This document shows, piece by piece, positions 29,301-37,738 of a DNA stretch of 46,922 nt. Numbering within the stretch: the first letter of the stretch is position 1; every line of letters begins with the position of its first letter. The position numbers were made by a program, and so were the translations under genes. This DNA is from a virus, in IMG/VR virus record IMGVR_UViG_3300007280_000004, positions 1 through 46,922 of that record; one strand, written 5' to 3'. The notes under the pieces are model-generated. The model worked only from the letters and a program-made list of their open reading frames with translations, was not told the DNA's origin and made no database searches.

Positions 29301-32300
29301 CTATTTAACCAAGGAAACGGAAATAGAGAATTACAACTACGAAATGCTAGAATAGCTTCTAACGTTGTTTATCATGAAGGTGGTCATGCTTTAATGTCAA
29401 CATTGGAGGACTCAGAATTAGCTTCAATTAAAGAAGGTTTAGAAGATTTTATGGCTAATTCATTAGACCCTAAAATAATTTCTGTATACAATTCTGTAAA
29501 ACAAAGAGAAGCAAACCAGAAAAACAAAAAGAAAAGGATAGTTAATGAAGAATTTATAGCTAGTGTTTCAGATGCTTTAAGAGAATATGATATAGCTAAA
29601 GGCGATGTTGCTACGCAAGCTGGTTTATCAAAGCTTGGTACTTTAATAAATGGCAAGCTATCTACCGCGGCGCCTGCTGGTTTATCTTTCAAAGGATTAG
29701 AAAGCGGTACTCAGACTTTAGAGTTTATTAAAAAATATAACACTTTTACTGGAACTGTAGATCCTCAGTTTAGTGAAGGTCGTACTGTAACTCCTTCTGG
29801 TGAAGAAAAAGATACAACAGTTAGCGAAGAACAAGTTGCTTCTGAAATAGTGGGAGAAGTAAGGTTTGAAGATGATTCAATAAACGAGCAGTTTAAAGCA
29901 TTTGCTTATGACGGTAAAGTTAACAATGCTCCTGAATCATTCCATGCTATGGCCGCTTATCAATATGAGCCATTAGCTCAAGCGGTTGTTAATACATTAG
30001 CGAATAAAGGTATTGTAAGCGGATCAGCAGAACAAAATAACCTTATAATGGGCTATTTGGAAGACGCAACAAATAGACAAGAATTAGTAGAACAGCTTGT
30101 TATTCCTGTCGGAGGTAATCAAGCAAGTTCTTTACTAGGTTTGGCTAAAACGTATAATCCAGAAATTGGTTCTTTTGGCGGTTATGCTAAAGGGTTTTTA
30201 GCAGCTCGGGCTATTAGACAGCTTGAGAATAAAATGAAAGCTTCCTTTATTGGTTCTCAAAAAATAGATTCACCTGAGTCAAAAGAAATTGAAGCAGGAG
30301 AACAGCAGATTGAGATTACGCAGCCTGTAGTTGAGCGTTTAAAGTTGAATGATAAAATATCTGAAGATTTAAATAAGCTTGGCGAAATGGCTATAATACA
30401 AGCTGAAAAAGCTATAACAAGCAAAGATCTTTCAGATTTAAAGAAAGTAAACCTTAGAAATAAAACTTTTGGTGATATTTTTGCTAAAAGATTATTTAAT
30501 GATGTTAAAAACGTACTTGGTAAGAACACTAAAACAAAAAGTGATTTTACAGACTTTTTAAACAACAACTATGATGCTTTATCTGATATAGCCTTAAACT
30601 ATATTGATTTTCAAAAAGGTTCTGGCCCAGCATCAGTTTGGTCTTTAGACAGTCCGCCTACTAGAGAAGAGTTTATAGAATACTACGAAGCTAAAGATGA
30701 AAAAACTTCAACTAGAGGTGATCGTAAAAAGTCATTGAATAATGCTATAGCTAGAGCAATATCTAACGATGTTAGAAATAAAATGGTTGATGATAACCCA
30801 TCAATTAATGAAGGCTTTGAAAAAGTAGCTGGAATACCATTAGCTAGTGAGGTATTATATGATTTACCTTTACAAGAAAAGAAAGATTGGTTTGTTACGT
30901 TAAAAGACGCCGAAGTTGATTTAAAAGGTGTTAAAATATCGTCTTTATCTACAGAGGCAGAGATTGATGCCTTGATAGACTATTATGAGCAACACGTATG
31001 GTCACACATACCTAAAGGATTATTTATTTGGAGTGAGGCTGATACTGGCAACGTTCTTAATAAAAATGTTGGTGCTGGAATTATATCTAAAGCAGGAGCG
31101 CTAAATCAGCCAATATTAGATGAAAAAGGCAATCCTCAAATGGTGAAAAGAGGCAGTGTTATGAAGCCTAATAAACCAAGATATGAGCTTGCTAAATACA
31201 TGGCTGAGCAGACAAAAATAAGAGCCAACGCTTTTAAAAACTGGGGTGATGATATTTTACTTGATGGTAAACCAATAGAAAAATATAGAAATGACCATTA
31301 TTCTAAAACGGTACAAAAACCATTAGAAAATATTGCAGCCGCATATAAGAATGGTAAATCACCTAGCCAAAGTGATATTGATGTCGTAGTAGCTTTTAAT
31401 AGAAAAAATAGAGCTATTGGTGAAGAAGTCTACAAAAGATTTAATAAAGCTATAAAAGACGATAAACAAAACGCGATAGGAATTGCTGCTTTCTTAAAAT
31501 TAGCGGGTAACGACACTGAGCATTTTAATAGACAATTAGCTGAAGTTGTGGGCATATCTCACACTCCGGAAGGTAGAGGTAAAACTTATGAGTGGGAACA
31601 CGCTATGCAACAAGTCCACGTAGGTAAAACTCTATTAGCTGCAATGCTCGATAAAGATAGAAATTTCGATGCCGAGTTTGCTGCTATAATGAATAACTTT
31701 AAGTTAATTGGTTTAGACAATAAGCATAACCATATGCTTAATAAGACCGGCTACAAAAACTCTATGGGTAAAGGCTGGGATGTGTTTAAAAGTTCTTGGC
31801 TATCAAGATATTTTAATGATCAAGTTGCTGAAATAGGTGGTATACCTCCTAACAGTTTAGTTGGATTAGATGGAAGAACATTTGATGAAATATACAACGT
31901 TGATGTAAACGGTAATTCTACTAAGGCTTTAGCATCTGAAAAACTTAGTGATGAATTTAACCAAATGCTTGAAAGAGTAAAAGGTGTTAAAGCAGAAGCA
32001 AGATATTCACAAGACAGGGCTAATAAACTAGCAGGTAACAAAGGTAAATTTAAATTCTTTGTCCCTTATTCTGCTGAAGATTATTTAGGTTTAGTTTACC
32101 CTACTCTTGGTAAGGGCAAAGAAGGTGATAGAAACTTACAATGGTACAAAGATAATATTGTTAATCCTTTTGCCATTGGTATTGCTAACTACGAAAAAGC
32201 TAAGGTTGAATCATTACAACAATGGCGTAATCTTAAAAAGCAAGTTAGTAAAACACCAGCCAAGCTTAATAAAGAAGCTACGCGTGGATTTACCAATGAA

Positions 32301-34283
32301 GAAGCTGTAAGGGTTTATTTATGGAACGAACAAAATGTAGTTCCAGATACGTTAGCCAAGAAAGATGTAGAAGCACTAGTTAAGCATGTAGAAGATTCTA
32401 AAGACTTAACTGCTTTTGCTGAAAACGTAAAAGGTATTGTAGGAATTGAAGGTTATCCGCCGCCAAATGAAAACTGGATTTCAGGTTCATTAACTATTGA
32501 CTTAATAGACAATATTAATACGACTAAAAGATCTGAGTTTTTACAGCAGTGGCAAGATAATGTTGATGGTGTGTATAGCAAAGATAACATGAATAAGCTT
32601 AAAGCTATTTATGGCGAACGTTATACAGAAGCGTTAGAAAACATATTACATAGAATGAAGACCGGAAGGAATCGTCCATCTGGCGCAACAAGATTAGAAA
32701 ACCAATTTATGAATTGGATTAATGATTCTGTTGGTACTGTAATGTTTTTTAACACTAGATCTGCATTACTTCAAACAATATCTTCTGTAAACTTTTTAAA
32801 CTGGAGTGATAATAATCCATTAATGGCTGGTAAAGCATTCGCTAATCAACCACAGTTTTGGAAAGACTTTTCTGATTTGTTTAATTCTGATTTTCTTAAA
32901 TCACGTAGAAGTGGTTTGAAAAATGATATTAATGCAGACGAATTAGCTAAGTCAGCAGCATCTTCAGATAATAAAGTCAGAGCAGCACTTAGTTCTTTAT
33001 TAAAAGCAGGTTTCTTACCTACTCAAATTGCAGATAGTTTTGCAATTAGTATTGGCGGTGCTAGCTTTTATAGAAACAGATATAACACTTATAAGAAAGA
33101 TGGTTTATCTGATCAAGAGGCTAAAGATAAAGCAATGCTTGATTTTCAAGAAACAGCTGAAGAGTCTCAACAATCATCAAGACCAGATAGAGTTTCAATG
33201 CAGCAAGCAAGCGGTTTAGGGCGTGTTATATTAGCTTTTGCTAACACACCTATGCAATATACTAGATTGACTAAAAAAGCTGCATTAGATCTTGTTAATG
33301 GACGCGGTGATTGGAAAACTAATATGTCTAAAATATTATATTATGGAGCTGTACAGAATATTATATTTACAGCTTTACAACAAGCAATGTTTGCAATGCT
33401 ATTTGATGATGATGAAATAGATGATGAAGAACAAACTGAAGCATCTACTAAAATAGTTAATGGTATTGCGGATACATTCTTAAGAGGATCTGGTGTTGGA
33501 GGAGCTGCTGTAGCTACCATGAAAAATATTATTATGGAAATTATAAAGCAGAAAGAATCTAAACGACCTGATTATACTAAAGCTGCATTAAAGCTAACTA
33601 CTTTATCTCCACCGGTTGACACTAAAATAAGAAAGTTAATGTCAGCAGGTAGAGCTTTTACTTATAAGCAATCTTTAAAAGATATGAATCGCTTAGGTAT
33701 AGATATTGATAATCCTGCAGCATTAGCAACAGGGCAAGTACTTTCAGCGGTAGCAAACCTACCAGCTGATAGAGCTATACTTAAAATGCAAAATGTTAAA
33801 GGAGCTTTAGATACAGAACACGAAGCTTGGCAAAGAATAGCTATGGGATTAGGATTTGCTGATTGGCAATTAGGTATTGATAAAGATAAATCAAGTGGTA
33901 AACGCCTTGTAAAATCTAAAAGGCTTTCAAAAAGAAAAGGTAAAACTAGAAGAAAATCTCCTGCTAAAAGACTAGAAAGAGGTGTAGCTGGTAAAGCTTA
34001 TAATGATGGCTCTATTGAGGTAGACCCCAACCTATCTCCCGTTGAACGTGAAAAAACTATTGTTCATGAAAAACAGCATATTAAAGATATGAATGCTGGT
34101 AAACTTAATTATGATGATAATTATGTTTATTGGAATGGTAGTAAGTATCAAAGAAAGAATGGTAAGATTAAATACAAGGGTAAATCTTATGAAGAAGGCC
34201 ATAAAAAATTACCTTGGGAAAAGCGAGCATATGATGCTGAGCCAACTACCAAAGAAATTAAAAAGCGACAAAAGCTATACTAA
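26400..34283 (+). CDS. Giant internal virion/polyvalent-type protein with two HExxH motifs
   Basis: This 2627-residue ORF is the largest in the window. The N-terminus is acidic (about 30-300) and is followed by long helical stretches. A first metalloprotease-like motif is HEGGH at 992-996 (VVYHEGGHALMS). A sigma-region-2-like patch lies near 1250-1275. A block near 2140-2340 (LLQTISSVNFLNWSD, then LAFANTPMQYTRLTKKAALD, then a hydrophobic helix ILYYGAVQNIIFTALQQAMF) resembles internal virion proteins of uncultured marine phages. At the extreme C-terminus a second motif, HEKQH (2556-2560), is followed by WEKRAYDAE, a possible third zinc ligand. Such giant proteins are known as ejected cargo or polyvalent proteins. 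It probably enters the host with the DNA; neither peptidase activity is proved. Confidence 0.7.
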   Translation: MFEYDGDQYTEQEIIDAASKAGLSFEDYTSKHGIIAVVQEGKTNATAEETAPVVAETPVDTDLQLENGSLDFPGKVVRIKRKDAARGYDEYSYAEIQQKIQDPNFRKGQKRFENVEAYVDAFGGQAQIVDLGAEQVGDLKDSSEREATEAVKFEDGPSVPVSDFEQEVEVVQGFEEVNKLNFEAENNIVENYADIDAYNEIGSKSVGEINFELPKQELDKSIQDKYTAGFGEDKFIKTFDSQVLNIKQEDIDKKGGEILSKYKFNKETGEFPDKDSERKALEEFEEYQTNLIQNARENSVGYQSRIKAYKNAFVNEIEKQNTKFDEIKAQELSDKTVQEVLPPVARDVLNFIGIDTAVARTVLEATKSATMGLPAVGGMDKMQSLGVLRDAHQSLRARANNQNTFEGEDTVINGVAVSEYTPIRVKNPLYTQWKNSDPDTRDINPPREFSFTLIDTEKQRQAGQYVEGGNKRFKTIHGSGIVNYFDTEFEAETFFSKRMGETADDVYKLFDLKSDFDGMLSKIKAAPEFTNEKGEYDSSKFTYENLRDAIGTTATQMLMARLTLGLSSYSQETGNMFEQVLEGKAVEKYGEEFLALSEDKKLEKYLQLTKDGEINYNDIRISGTQIASLDLFGSATALNQVPKIDGSIIRNLMKSNWKGAVKEGKNVAKNALKGGLTEVPTESAQELISGREVNKQLYGMEGAYVTDEQIRSVKEVGFQSLIGVSGTVASGNTAARGIRHLKRKLATGNNRAILNDAKAALGDVDLVYESSVNQVNKKLKEGSLSKFEADAELRRLKNSRDNQITALYKAQEVATGSKYKNYEPEAREEALNLIVDNLYLNEKVSDIDADAEKAKATGFYSEDDFDGRKQAIKDKMVDNEIERQIIDAKQNYLYAGSQMREFINNNPDKFNNARAVAFETRQEAEEYFKTKFGKDFKPEGRYKQLLDGDVFGFYDPDKNLIIDVKENLFNQGNGNRELQLRNARIASNVVYHEGGHALMSTLEDSELASIKEGLEDFMANSLDPKIISVYNSVKQREANQKNKKKRIVNEEFIASVSDALREYDIAKGDVATQAGLSKLGTLINGKLSTAAPAGLSFKGLESGTQTLEFIKKYNTFTGTVDPQFSEGRTVTPSGEEKDTTVSEEQVASEIVGEVRFEDDSINEQFKAFAYDGKVNNAPESFHAMAAYQYEPLAQAVVNTLANKGIVSGSAEQNNLIMGYLEDATNRQELVEQLVIPVGGNQASSLLGLAKTYNPEIGSFGGYAKGFLAARAIRQLENKMKASFIGSQKIDSPESKEIEAGEQQIEITQPVVERLKLNDKISEDLNKLGEMAIIQAEKAITSKDLSDLKKVNLRNKTFGDIFAKRLFNDVKNVLGKNTKTKSDFTDFLNNNYDALSDIALNYIDFQKGSGPASVWSLDSPPTREEFIEYYEAKDEKTSTRGDRKKSLNNAIARAISNDVRNKMVDDNPSINEGFEKVAGIPLASEVLYDLPLQEKKDWFVTLKDAEVDLKGVKISSLSTEAEIDALIDYYEQHVWSHIPKGLFIWSEADTGNVLNKNVGAGIISKAGALNQPILDEKGNPQMVKRGSVMKPNKPRYELAKYMAEQTKIRANAFKNWGDDILLDGKPIEKYRNDHYSKTVQKPLENIAAAYKNGKSPSQSDIDVVVAFNRKNRAIGEEVYKRFNKAIKDDKQNAIGIAAFLKLAGNDTEHFNRQLAEVVGISHTPEGRGKTYEWEHAMQQVHVGKTLLAAMLDKDRNFDAEFAAIMNNFKLIGLDNKHNHMLNKTGYKNSMGKGWDVFKSSWLSRYFNDQVAEIGGIPPNSLVGLDGRTFDEIYNVDVNGNSTKALASEKLSDEFNQMLERVKGVKAEARYSQDRANKLAGNKGKFKFFVPYSAEDYLGLVYPTLGKGKEGDRNLQWYKDNIVNPFAIGIANYEKAKVESLQQWRNLKKQVSKTPAKLNKEATRGFTNEEAVRVYLWNEQNVVPDTLAKKDVEALVKHVEDSKDLTAFAENVKGIVGIEGYPPPNENWISGSLTIDLIDNINTTKRSEFLQQWQDNVDGVYSKDNMNKLKAIYGERYTEALENILHRMKTGRNRPSGATRLENQFMNWINDSVGTVMFFNTRSALLQTISSVNFLNWSDNNPLMAGKAFANQPQFWKDFSDLFNSDFLKSRRSGLKNDINADELAKSAASSDNKVRAALSSLLKAGFLPTQIADSFAISIGGASFYRNRYNTYKKDGLSDQEAKDKAMLDFQETAEESQQSSRPDRVSMQQASGLGRVILAFANTPMQYTRLTKKAALDLVNGRGDWKTNMSKILYYGAVQNIIFTALQQAMFAMLFDDDEIDDEEQTEASTKIVNGIADTFLRGSGVGGAAVATMKNIIMEIIKQKESKRPDYTKAALKLTTLSPPVDTKIRKLMSAGRAFTYKQSLKDMNRLGIDIDNPAALATGQVLSAVANLPADRAILKMQNVKGALDTEHEAWQRIAMGLGFADWQLGIDKDKSSGKRLVKSKRLSKRKGKTRRKSPAKRLERGVAGKAYNDGSIEVDPNLSPVEREKTIVHEKQHIKDMNAGKLNYDDNYVYWNGSKYQRKNGKIKYKGKSYEEGHKKLPWEKRAYDAEPTTKEIKKRQKLY

Positions 34284-34288
34284 TTAAA

Positions 34289-34324
34289 AAAGGGGATGAT
34301 ACCAATTACGGCGTCATCCCCTTT
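34289..34324. terminator. Bidirectional rho-independent terminator
   Basis: AAAGGGGATGA (34289-34299) and TCATCCCCTTT (34314-34324) form a perfect 11-bp stem with a 14-base loop. On the minus strand the stem is followed by a run of T; on the plus strand by TATTATTTTAT. It lies exactly between the converging virion and replication blocks, so it can end both transcripts and prevent antisense reading. Confidence 0.88.
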
Positions 34325-34330
34325 ATTATT

Positions 34331-34552
34331 TTATAAAACTAACTGTAAAATATTTAGTCCTAATAGAATATAAAACCCAAATTTATATATTTGAATTATT
34401 GTATTCTCTCGTGAATTATAAACGTTATCAGAATCATCTAATGAAATATCATCAACTAATTCTTTAACTTCTAATGCTTTTTCTTCTAAAGCGTTTTCTA
34501 ATTCTCTGATGCGTTCTTTAGCATCTGCAAATGTAAATCTTTTTTTTGCCAT
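34331..34552 (-). CDS. Small coiled-coil membrane protein
   Basis: The 73-residue product has an N-terminal charged coiled coil (ADAKERIRELENALEEKALEVKEL would fold as heptads, about 9-32). It then has an acidic linker and a single C-terminal hydrophobic helix (about 54-73, FGFYILLGLNILQLVL) running to the end. It would sit in the inner membrane with the coil in the cytoplasm. It is the last gene of the minus-strand block, between nrdA and the terminator. Function is unknown; a membrane anchor or host-modulating role is possible. Confidence 0.62.
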   Translation of the reverse strand: MAKKRFTFADAKERIRELENALEEKALEVKELVDDISLDDSDNVYNSRENTIIQIYKFGFYILLGLNILQLVL

Positions 34553-34572
34553 AATTTTGTTTTAATTAATAA

Positions 34573-36330
34573 TTAACCATCACACGATAAGCAATCTGGA
34601 TCCATAGCAGCAGCTGCTATATCTCCACGTAAAACACTTTCGGTCCTAACATAATATAATGTTTTAATACCGCGTTTCCATGCTTCAAAGTGCACTTGGT
34701 TTAACCACTTTGGCTGTGCTTCTGAAGGGAAAGCTAAATTTAAACTAACCGACTGATCAATATAATCTTGTCTTATTCCTGCTTGATTAATTAATTCTAA
34801 CTGATTAATTTCTTTAAATGTTTTAAACACATTCTTTACTGCTTCCCCGTCTTCATATTCTTGGGTAAGTCGTCCTCTGTGATCGTAATACCATCCATCA
34901 AGTTCTTTGATGTCTTGTACTGATCCACCATCTGCAAGTATTTTATCCCAAGTTTCTTTGGTATCAATACCAATTTTTCTAAGTACTTTTTTAAGCTCAT
35001 TGTTTTTTCTTATAAAGGTTCCTTTTGCACTTTGTTCGGTAAATACATTAGCAGCCCATGGCTCAATGCCTGGTGATACATTGCCAGATAATTTTGAATT
35101 TGACACTGTTGGCGCAACAGCTCGTAAATGTGTATTTCGCATGCCTGTACCTACACACCAAAGAGGTTCACCATAAATTTCAGCTAATTCTCTACTCGCT
35201 CTTTCAGTCTCTATTTTTATTTTTGAGAAGATCTCCCTGGTCTTGAACTGGGCTAGCAATCCTTCGAAGGCTATCCCGTTCTTCTGGAGTAAGCTGTGCC
35301 AACCCAAGACTCCTAACCCTAGGGCCCGTCCCTTCACAGCGGACCGCACAGAATTTTCGAATCCCCTTAGGCCCTTCGCCCTCTGTATGAATTCTTCCAG
35401 GACACCGTCCAAGAACCATGTCGCATCGTATACCAGGTTCGTATCCTTCCATTCGTCGTATTTTTCTAAATTTAATGATGATAAACAGCAAACAAAACTA
35501 TGAGACTCATCAGTGTGCAATGTGATCTCTGAGCATATGTTTGTCATATGTACTTTTAATCCGTTCGCTTTGTAAGCCTCTGGGTTAACTTTATTCGTGT
35601 TGCCTTTAAAAAGGATATATGGTTCACCAGTAGCTTTACGTTTTTGGAGTAGCTTTCCCCATCTTTTCCTAGCGTCTTGATCTCCCGCTTCAAGTTTTCG
35701 CATAAACTTATCGCCAACGACAGCACACTGATGTAGGTTAAGAGATTGTCTGTTGACGTCTCCTTTAGGTTCCCTAATTTCAATCCAGTCGAGGAAGTCA
35801 TCGTGTTCAATGTTGATATTAACACTTGCAGCTCCTCTTCGTACGGAACCTTGATTGGTTGCGAGTATAGTTGAGTCATAGATTTTGCAAAAAGGGACAA
35901 CGCCGTCTGAAGTTCCATTACCTGTAATTTTAGCTCCGGCGGGTCTAATCATATTAACACCAATACCAACTCCCCCACCGTGTTTTGCGAGCAGCATCAT
36001 TTCTAAATTCTTTTGTCCAATATCCTGTATTGAATCTGCAACGTCTATACCAAAACAACTTATTGGTAAGCCGCGATCTGTGCCTGTGTTAGAAAGCACA
36101 GGAGACGCTAAACACAACCAACCCTGCCATATATACTCAAAAAACTTTTCAGCTAGTTCTGGCTTGTATAAACGCCTCGCAACAGCGTTAGACACTCTCA
36201 TATAAGCGTCACGCGGTGTCTCTCCTTGCAAAAGATAACCTCCTGATATAGTTTTCTTATATACTTCAGTATCTCCCCAAGAAGGATAATCTTCTCCTTT
36301 TTTCCATTCGTTATTCCACATACCTACCAA
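34573..36330 (-). CDS. nrdA: Class I ribonucleotide reductase, large subunit
   Basis: The 585-residue protein reduces ribonucleoside diphosphates to dNDPs together with NrdB. Catalytic residues are all seen: N264, C266 and E268 in TNICSEI; the redox pair C92 (PISCFG) and C281 (FVCCLSSLNL); the radical-transfer tyrosines Y559-Y560 (TLYYVRTES); and a C-terminal redox C580-x-x-C583. There is no N-terminal ATP cone, so dATP inhibition at the activity site is probably absent. The start overlaps the nrdB stop by seven bases; M4 would remove the overlap. The gene is mosaic in base composition, with a sharply GC-rich tract at 35228-35460 (see findings). Confidence 0.94.
   Translation of the reverse strand: MVGMWNNEWKKGEDYPSWGDTEVYKKTISGGYLLQGETPRDAYMRVSNAVARRLYKPELAEKFFEYIWQGWLCLASPVLSNTGTDRGLPISCFGIDVADSIQDIGQKNLEMMLLAKHGGGVGIGVNMIRPAGAKITGNGTSDGVVPFCKIYDSTILATNQGSVRRGAASVNINIEHDDFLDWIEIREPKGDVNRQSLNLHQCAVVGDKFMRKLEAGDQDARKRWGKLLQKRKATGEPYILFKGNTNKVNPEAYKANGLKVHMTNICSEITLHTDESHSFVCCLSSLNLEKYDEWKDTNLVYDATWFLDGVLEEFIQRAKGLRGFENSVRSAVKGRALGLGVLGWHSLLQKNGIAFEGLLAQFKTREIFSKIKIETERASRELAEIYGEPLWCVGTGMRNTHLRAVAPTVSNSKLSGNVSPGIEPWAANVFTEQSAKGTFIRKNNELKKVLRKIGIDTKETWDKILADGGSVQDIKELDGWYYDHRGRLTQEYEDGEAVKNVFKTFKEINQLELINQAGIRQDYIDQSVSLNLAFPSEAQPKWLNQVHFEAWKRGIKTLYYVRTESVLRGDIAAAAMDPDCLSCDG
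35228..35460 (-). other. GC-rich tract inside nrdA
   Basis: Hand counts for 35221-35460 give 29, 35, 31 and 30 G+C per 60 bases (about 52%). The 60-base flanks are 20 (35161-35220) and 17 (35461-35520), that is 28-33%. Within the tract coding uses CTG, AGG, GTC and GGC, rare elsewhere in the window. The protein stays intact and conserved in type. Boundaries are abrupt at both ends. Confidence 0.65.
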
Positions 36331-37292
36331 ATATCTTCAAAATCTTCTCCTTCATTAGCTTTTGAGTAGTCGGTGGGACGTACAGCAAAAAAATCAGTAT
36401 GGGTATGGCCACCAGTAAGGTGATAAAACCAATCAAGGGCTTCGGCTCCTGATTCATCGTAACTAAAGTATGACCCGAGGTCGATGTAACCGAGCTCAAC
36501 AAGCTTTTCGTTAAGTCGCTTTCTAATAAATTGTTTAAGATCATATGCTTTTAAATTTTCTATATCTCCTAATTCGAACATTTTGTCTATATACTGCTCT
36601 TCCGCTGCTAGCATAGACTCTGCCGCTTTTATAACGTCTTCGCGGCAAGCTTCAAGTAGATTCTCATCTTCTTCGCACATATGCCTAAATAACTGACAAC
36701 CCATTTTAGAATGTAAAGACTCATCTCTTACACTCCATTTCATTTGTTGTCCAATTCCTTTAAGTAAGTTGCGTAATTGAAATGAATATAAAACTGCAAA
36801 AGCAGAATATAAACTAACCCCCTCAGCAAAGGCTGAGAATATAGCAAGCGATTTACCAATACCAACAGTATCGCTACCTTCATAAGCAACAAGGTTTTCA
36901 AATCTTCCCATAGTTGCTTCGTCTTGTAAAAAAGCTTCAAAGTTTTCAAGTCCTAATGTTTCATTTAAATAACTATAAGCAACTGCGTGTATTGTTTCTT
37001 GCGACCCAAACATCATTGCCATCTGTTGTATTTCGTGTTTAGGAAACCACCCTACAACTTTTTGTGTCCAATAATCAGATACAGCGCACTCTGTTTGTGC
37101 AAAGCCTAATAAAATATTACCAACTAAGTTTTTTTCAGAAGGTGTAAGCTTCTCATTCCAATCTTTTACGTCACCCGACATAGGTATTTCAGTGTGCAAC
37201 CAAAAAGCCTGCGCTTGTTTTAACCAACCTTCTGTGTAGTAATCTGGATATTCAAAAGGTTTGTAAGGTATTCTTTCATCAAATAATCCCAT
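36324..37292 (-). CDS. nrdB: Class I ribonucleotide reductase, small subunit
   Basis: The 322-residue ferritin-like protein carries the di-metal site and radical tyrosine. Expected ligands are seen in order: E68 (QTECA, in the position usually Asp), E99 and H102 (QETIHAVAY), E157 (FAEGV), E191 and H194 (RDESLH). The radical tyrosine is Y106, four residues after H102 as in E. coli NrdB. It partners NrdA, with which it overlaps by seven bases, and it overlaps the upstream membrane protein gene by 14 bases, so the three are likely co-translated. Metal type (Fe or Mn) cannot be read from the sequence. Confidence 0.94.
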   Translation of the reverse strand: MGLFDERIPYKPFEYPDYYTEGWLKQAQAFWLHTEIPMSGDVKDWNEKLTPSEKNLVGNILLGFAQTECAVSDYWTQKVVGWFPKHEIQQMAMMFGSQETIHAVAYSYLNETLGLENFEAFLQDEATMGRFENLVAYEGSDTVGIGKSLAIFSAFAEGVSLYSAFAVLYSFQLRNLLKGIGQQMKWSVRDESLHSKMGCQLFRHMCEEDENLLEACREDVIKAAESMLAAEEQYIDKMFELGDIENLKAYDLKQFIRKRLNEKLVELGYIDLGSYFSYDESGAEALDWFYHLTGGHTHTDFFAVRPTDYSKANEGEDFEDIW

Positions 37293-37551
37293 ATAAATAT
37301 ATCATGTAGCCTACCGCTACGTTTACGTTAATTAATACCAAGTTCCATTGTTTAGCTAACCATACTTGCGGTATACCAAGCAACCCCCCTACTATATAAG
37401 TTATAGCTCCTATTTTACCATAAGGTAATAAATAAGGAGACATCATAATAAAAGCTGCACTCATATAACCAAGTCTTTGGCCTATTCGCTCAGCTGGCTT
37501 TAGCTTACGGTCTTTTACTAAAGATTTTAAAAATTTACGTTTTATCGACAT
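37279..37551 (-). CDS. Small membrane protein upstream of nrdB
   Basis: The 90-residue product has a strongly basic N-terminus (MSIKRKFLKSLVKDRKLK), then two to three hydrophobic segments (about 28-43, 46-62 and 70-89). Orientation with the N-terminus in the cytoplasm is predicted by the positive-inside rule. It overlaps genes on both sides by 14 to 17 bases and is therefore part of the nucleotide-metabolism transcript. I do not recognise a family. A role in envelope modification or superinfection exclusion is possible but unsupported. Confidence 0.62.
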   Translation of the reverse strand: MSIKRKFLKSLVKDRKLKPAERIGQRLGYMSAAFIMMSPYLLPYGKIGAITYIVGGLLGIPQVWLAKQWNLVLINVNVAVGYMIYLYGII

Positions 37552-37738
37552 CTTCGTTTTCTTTAGCTTTAGCTTTTAGTTTTTCTACAGTTTCTTCATA
37601 ATCCGGCAGCATTTGTATAAAAGCATACAAACCTGCTAACCTTTCATCTAAAACTTTTATTTCTTTTATTAGTTGTTCTGACACTCCTTTTAGTGTGCCA
37701 ATTCTACTTGCTAATTCAGTTCTCGTTGGTGTGCTCAT
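37535..37738 (-). CDS. Small coiled-coil protein
   Basis: The 67-residue protein is almost entirely heptad-patterned helix: TLKGVSEQLIKEIKVLDERL at 15-34, then a second Lys/Glu-rich helix. It has no membrane segment. It overlaps the membrane protein gene downstream and the 51-codon ORF upstream. Dimerisation through the coil is likely. Function is unknown. Confidence 0.58.
   Translation of the reverse strand: MSTPTRTELASRIGTLKGVSEQLIKEIKVLDERLAGLYAFIQMLPDYEETVEKLKAKAKENEDVDKT

Noticed and set aside
31560-31640. HNH-like motif near YEWEHAMQQVH in the giant protein
   Set aside because: Only scattered His residues in a helix; no beta-beta-alpha metal arrangement or Asn spacing was found.
26400-34283. 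RNA polymerase subunit in the giant protein, as in crAss-like phages
   Set aside because: No catalytic DFDGD-type motif or double-psi barrel pattern was seen. The recognisable parts are HExxH motifs and internal-virion-like segments.
35204-35918. Alternative frames inside nrdA
   Set aside because: They overlap intact catalytic segments of NrdA and show no protein-like pattern. They are a side effect of the GC-rich tracts.
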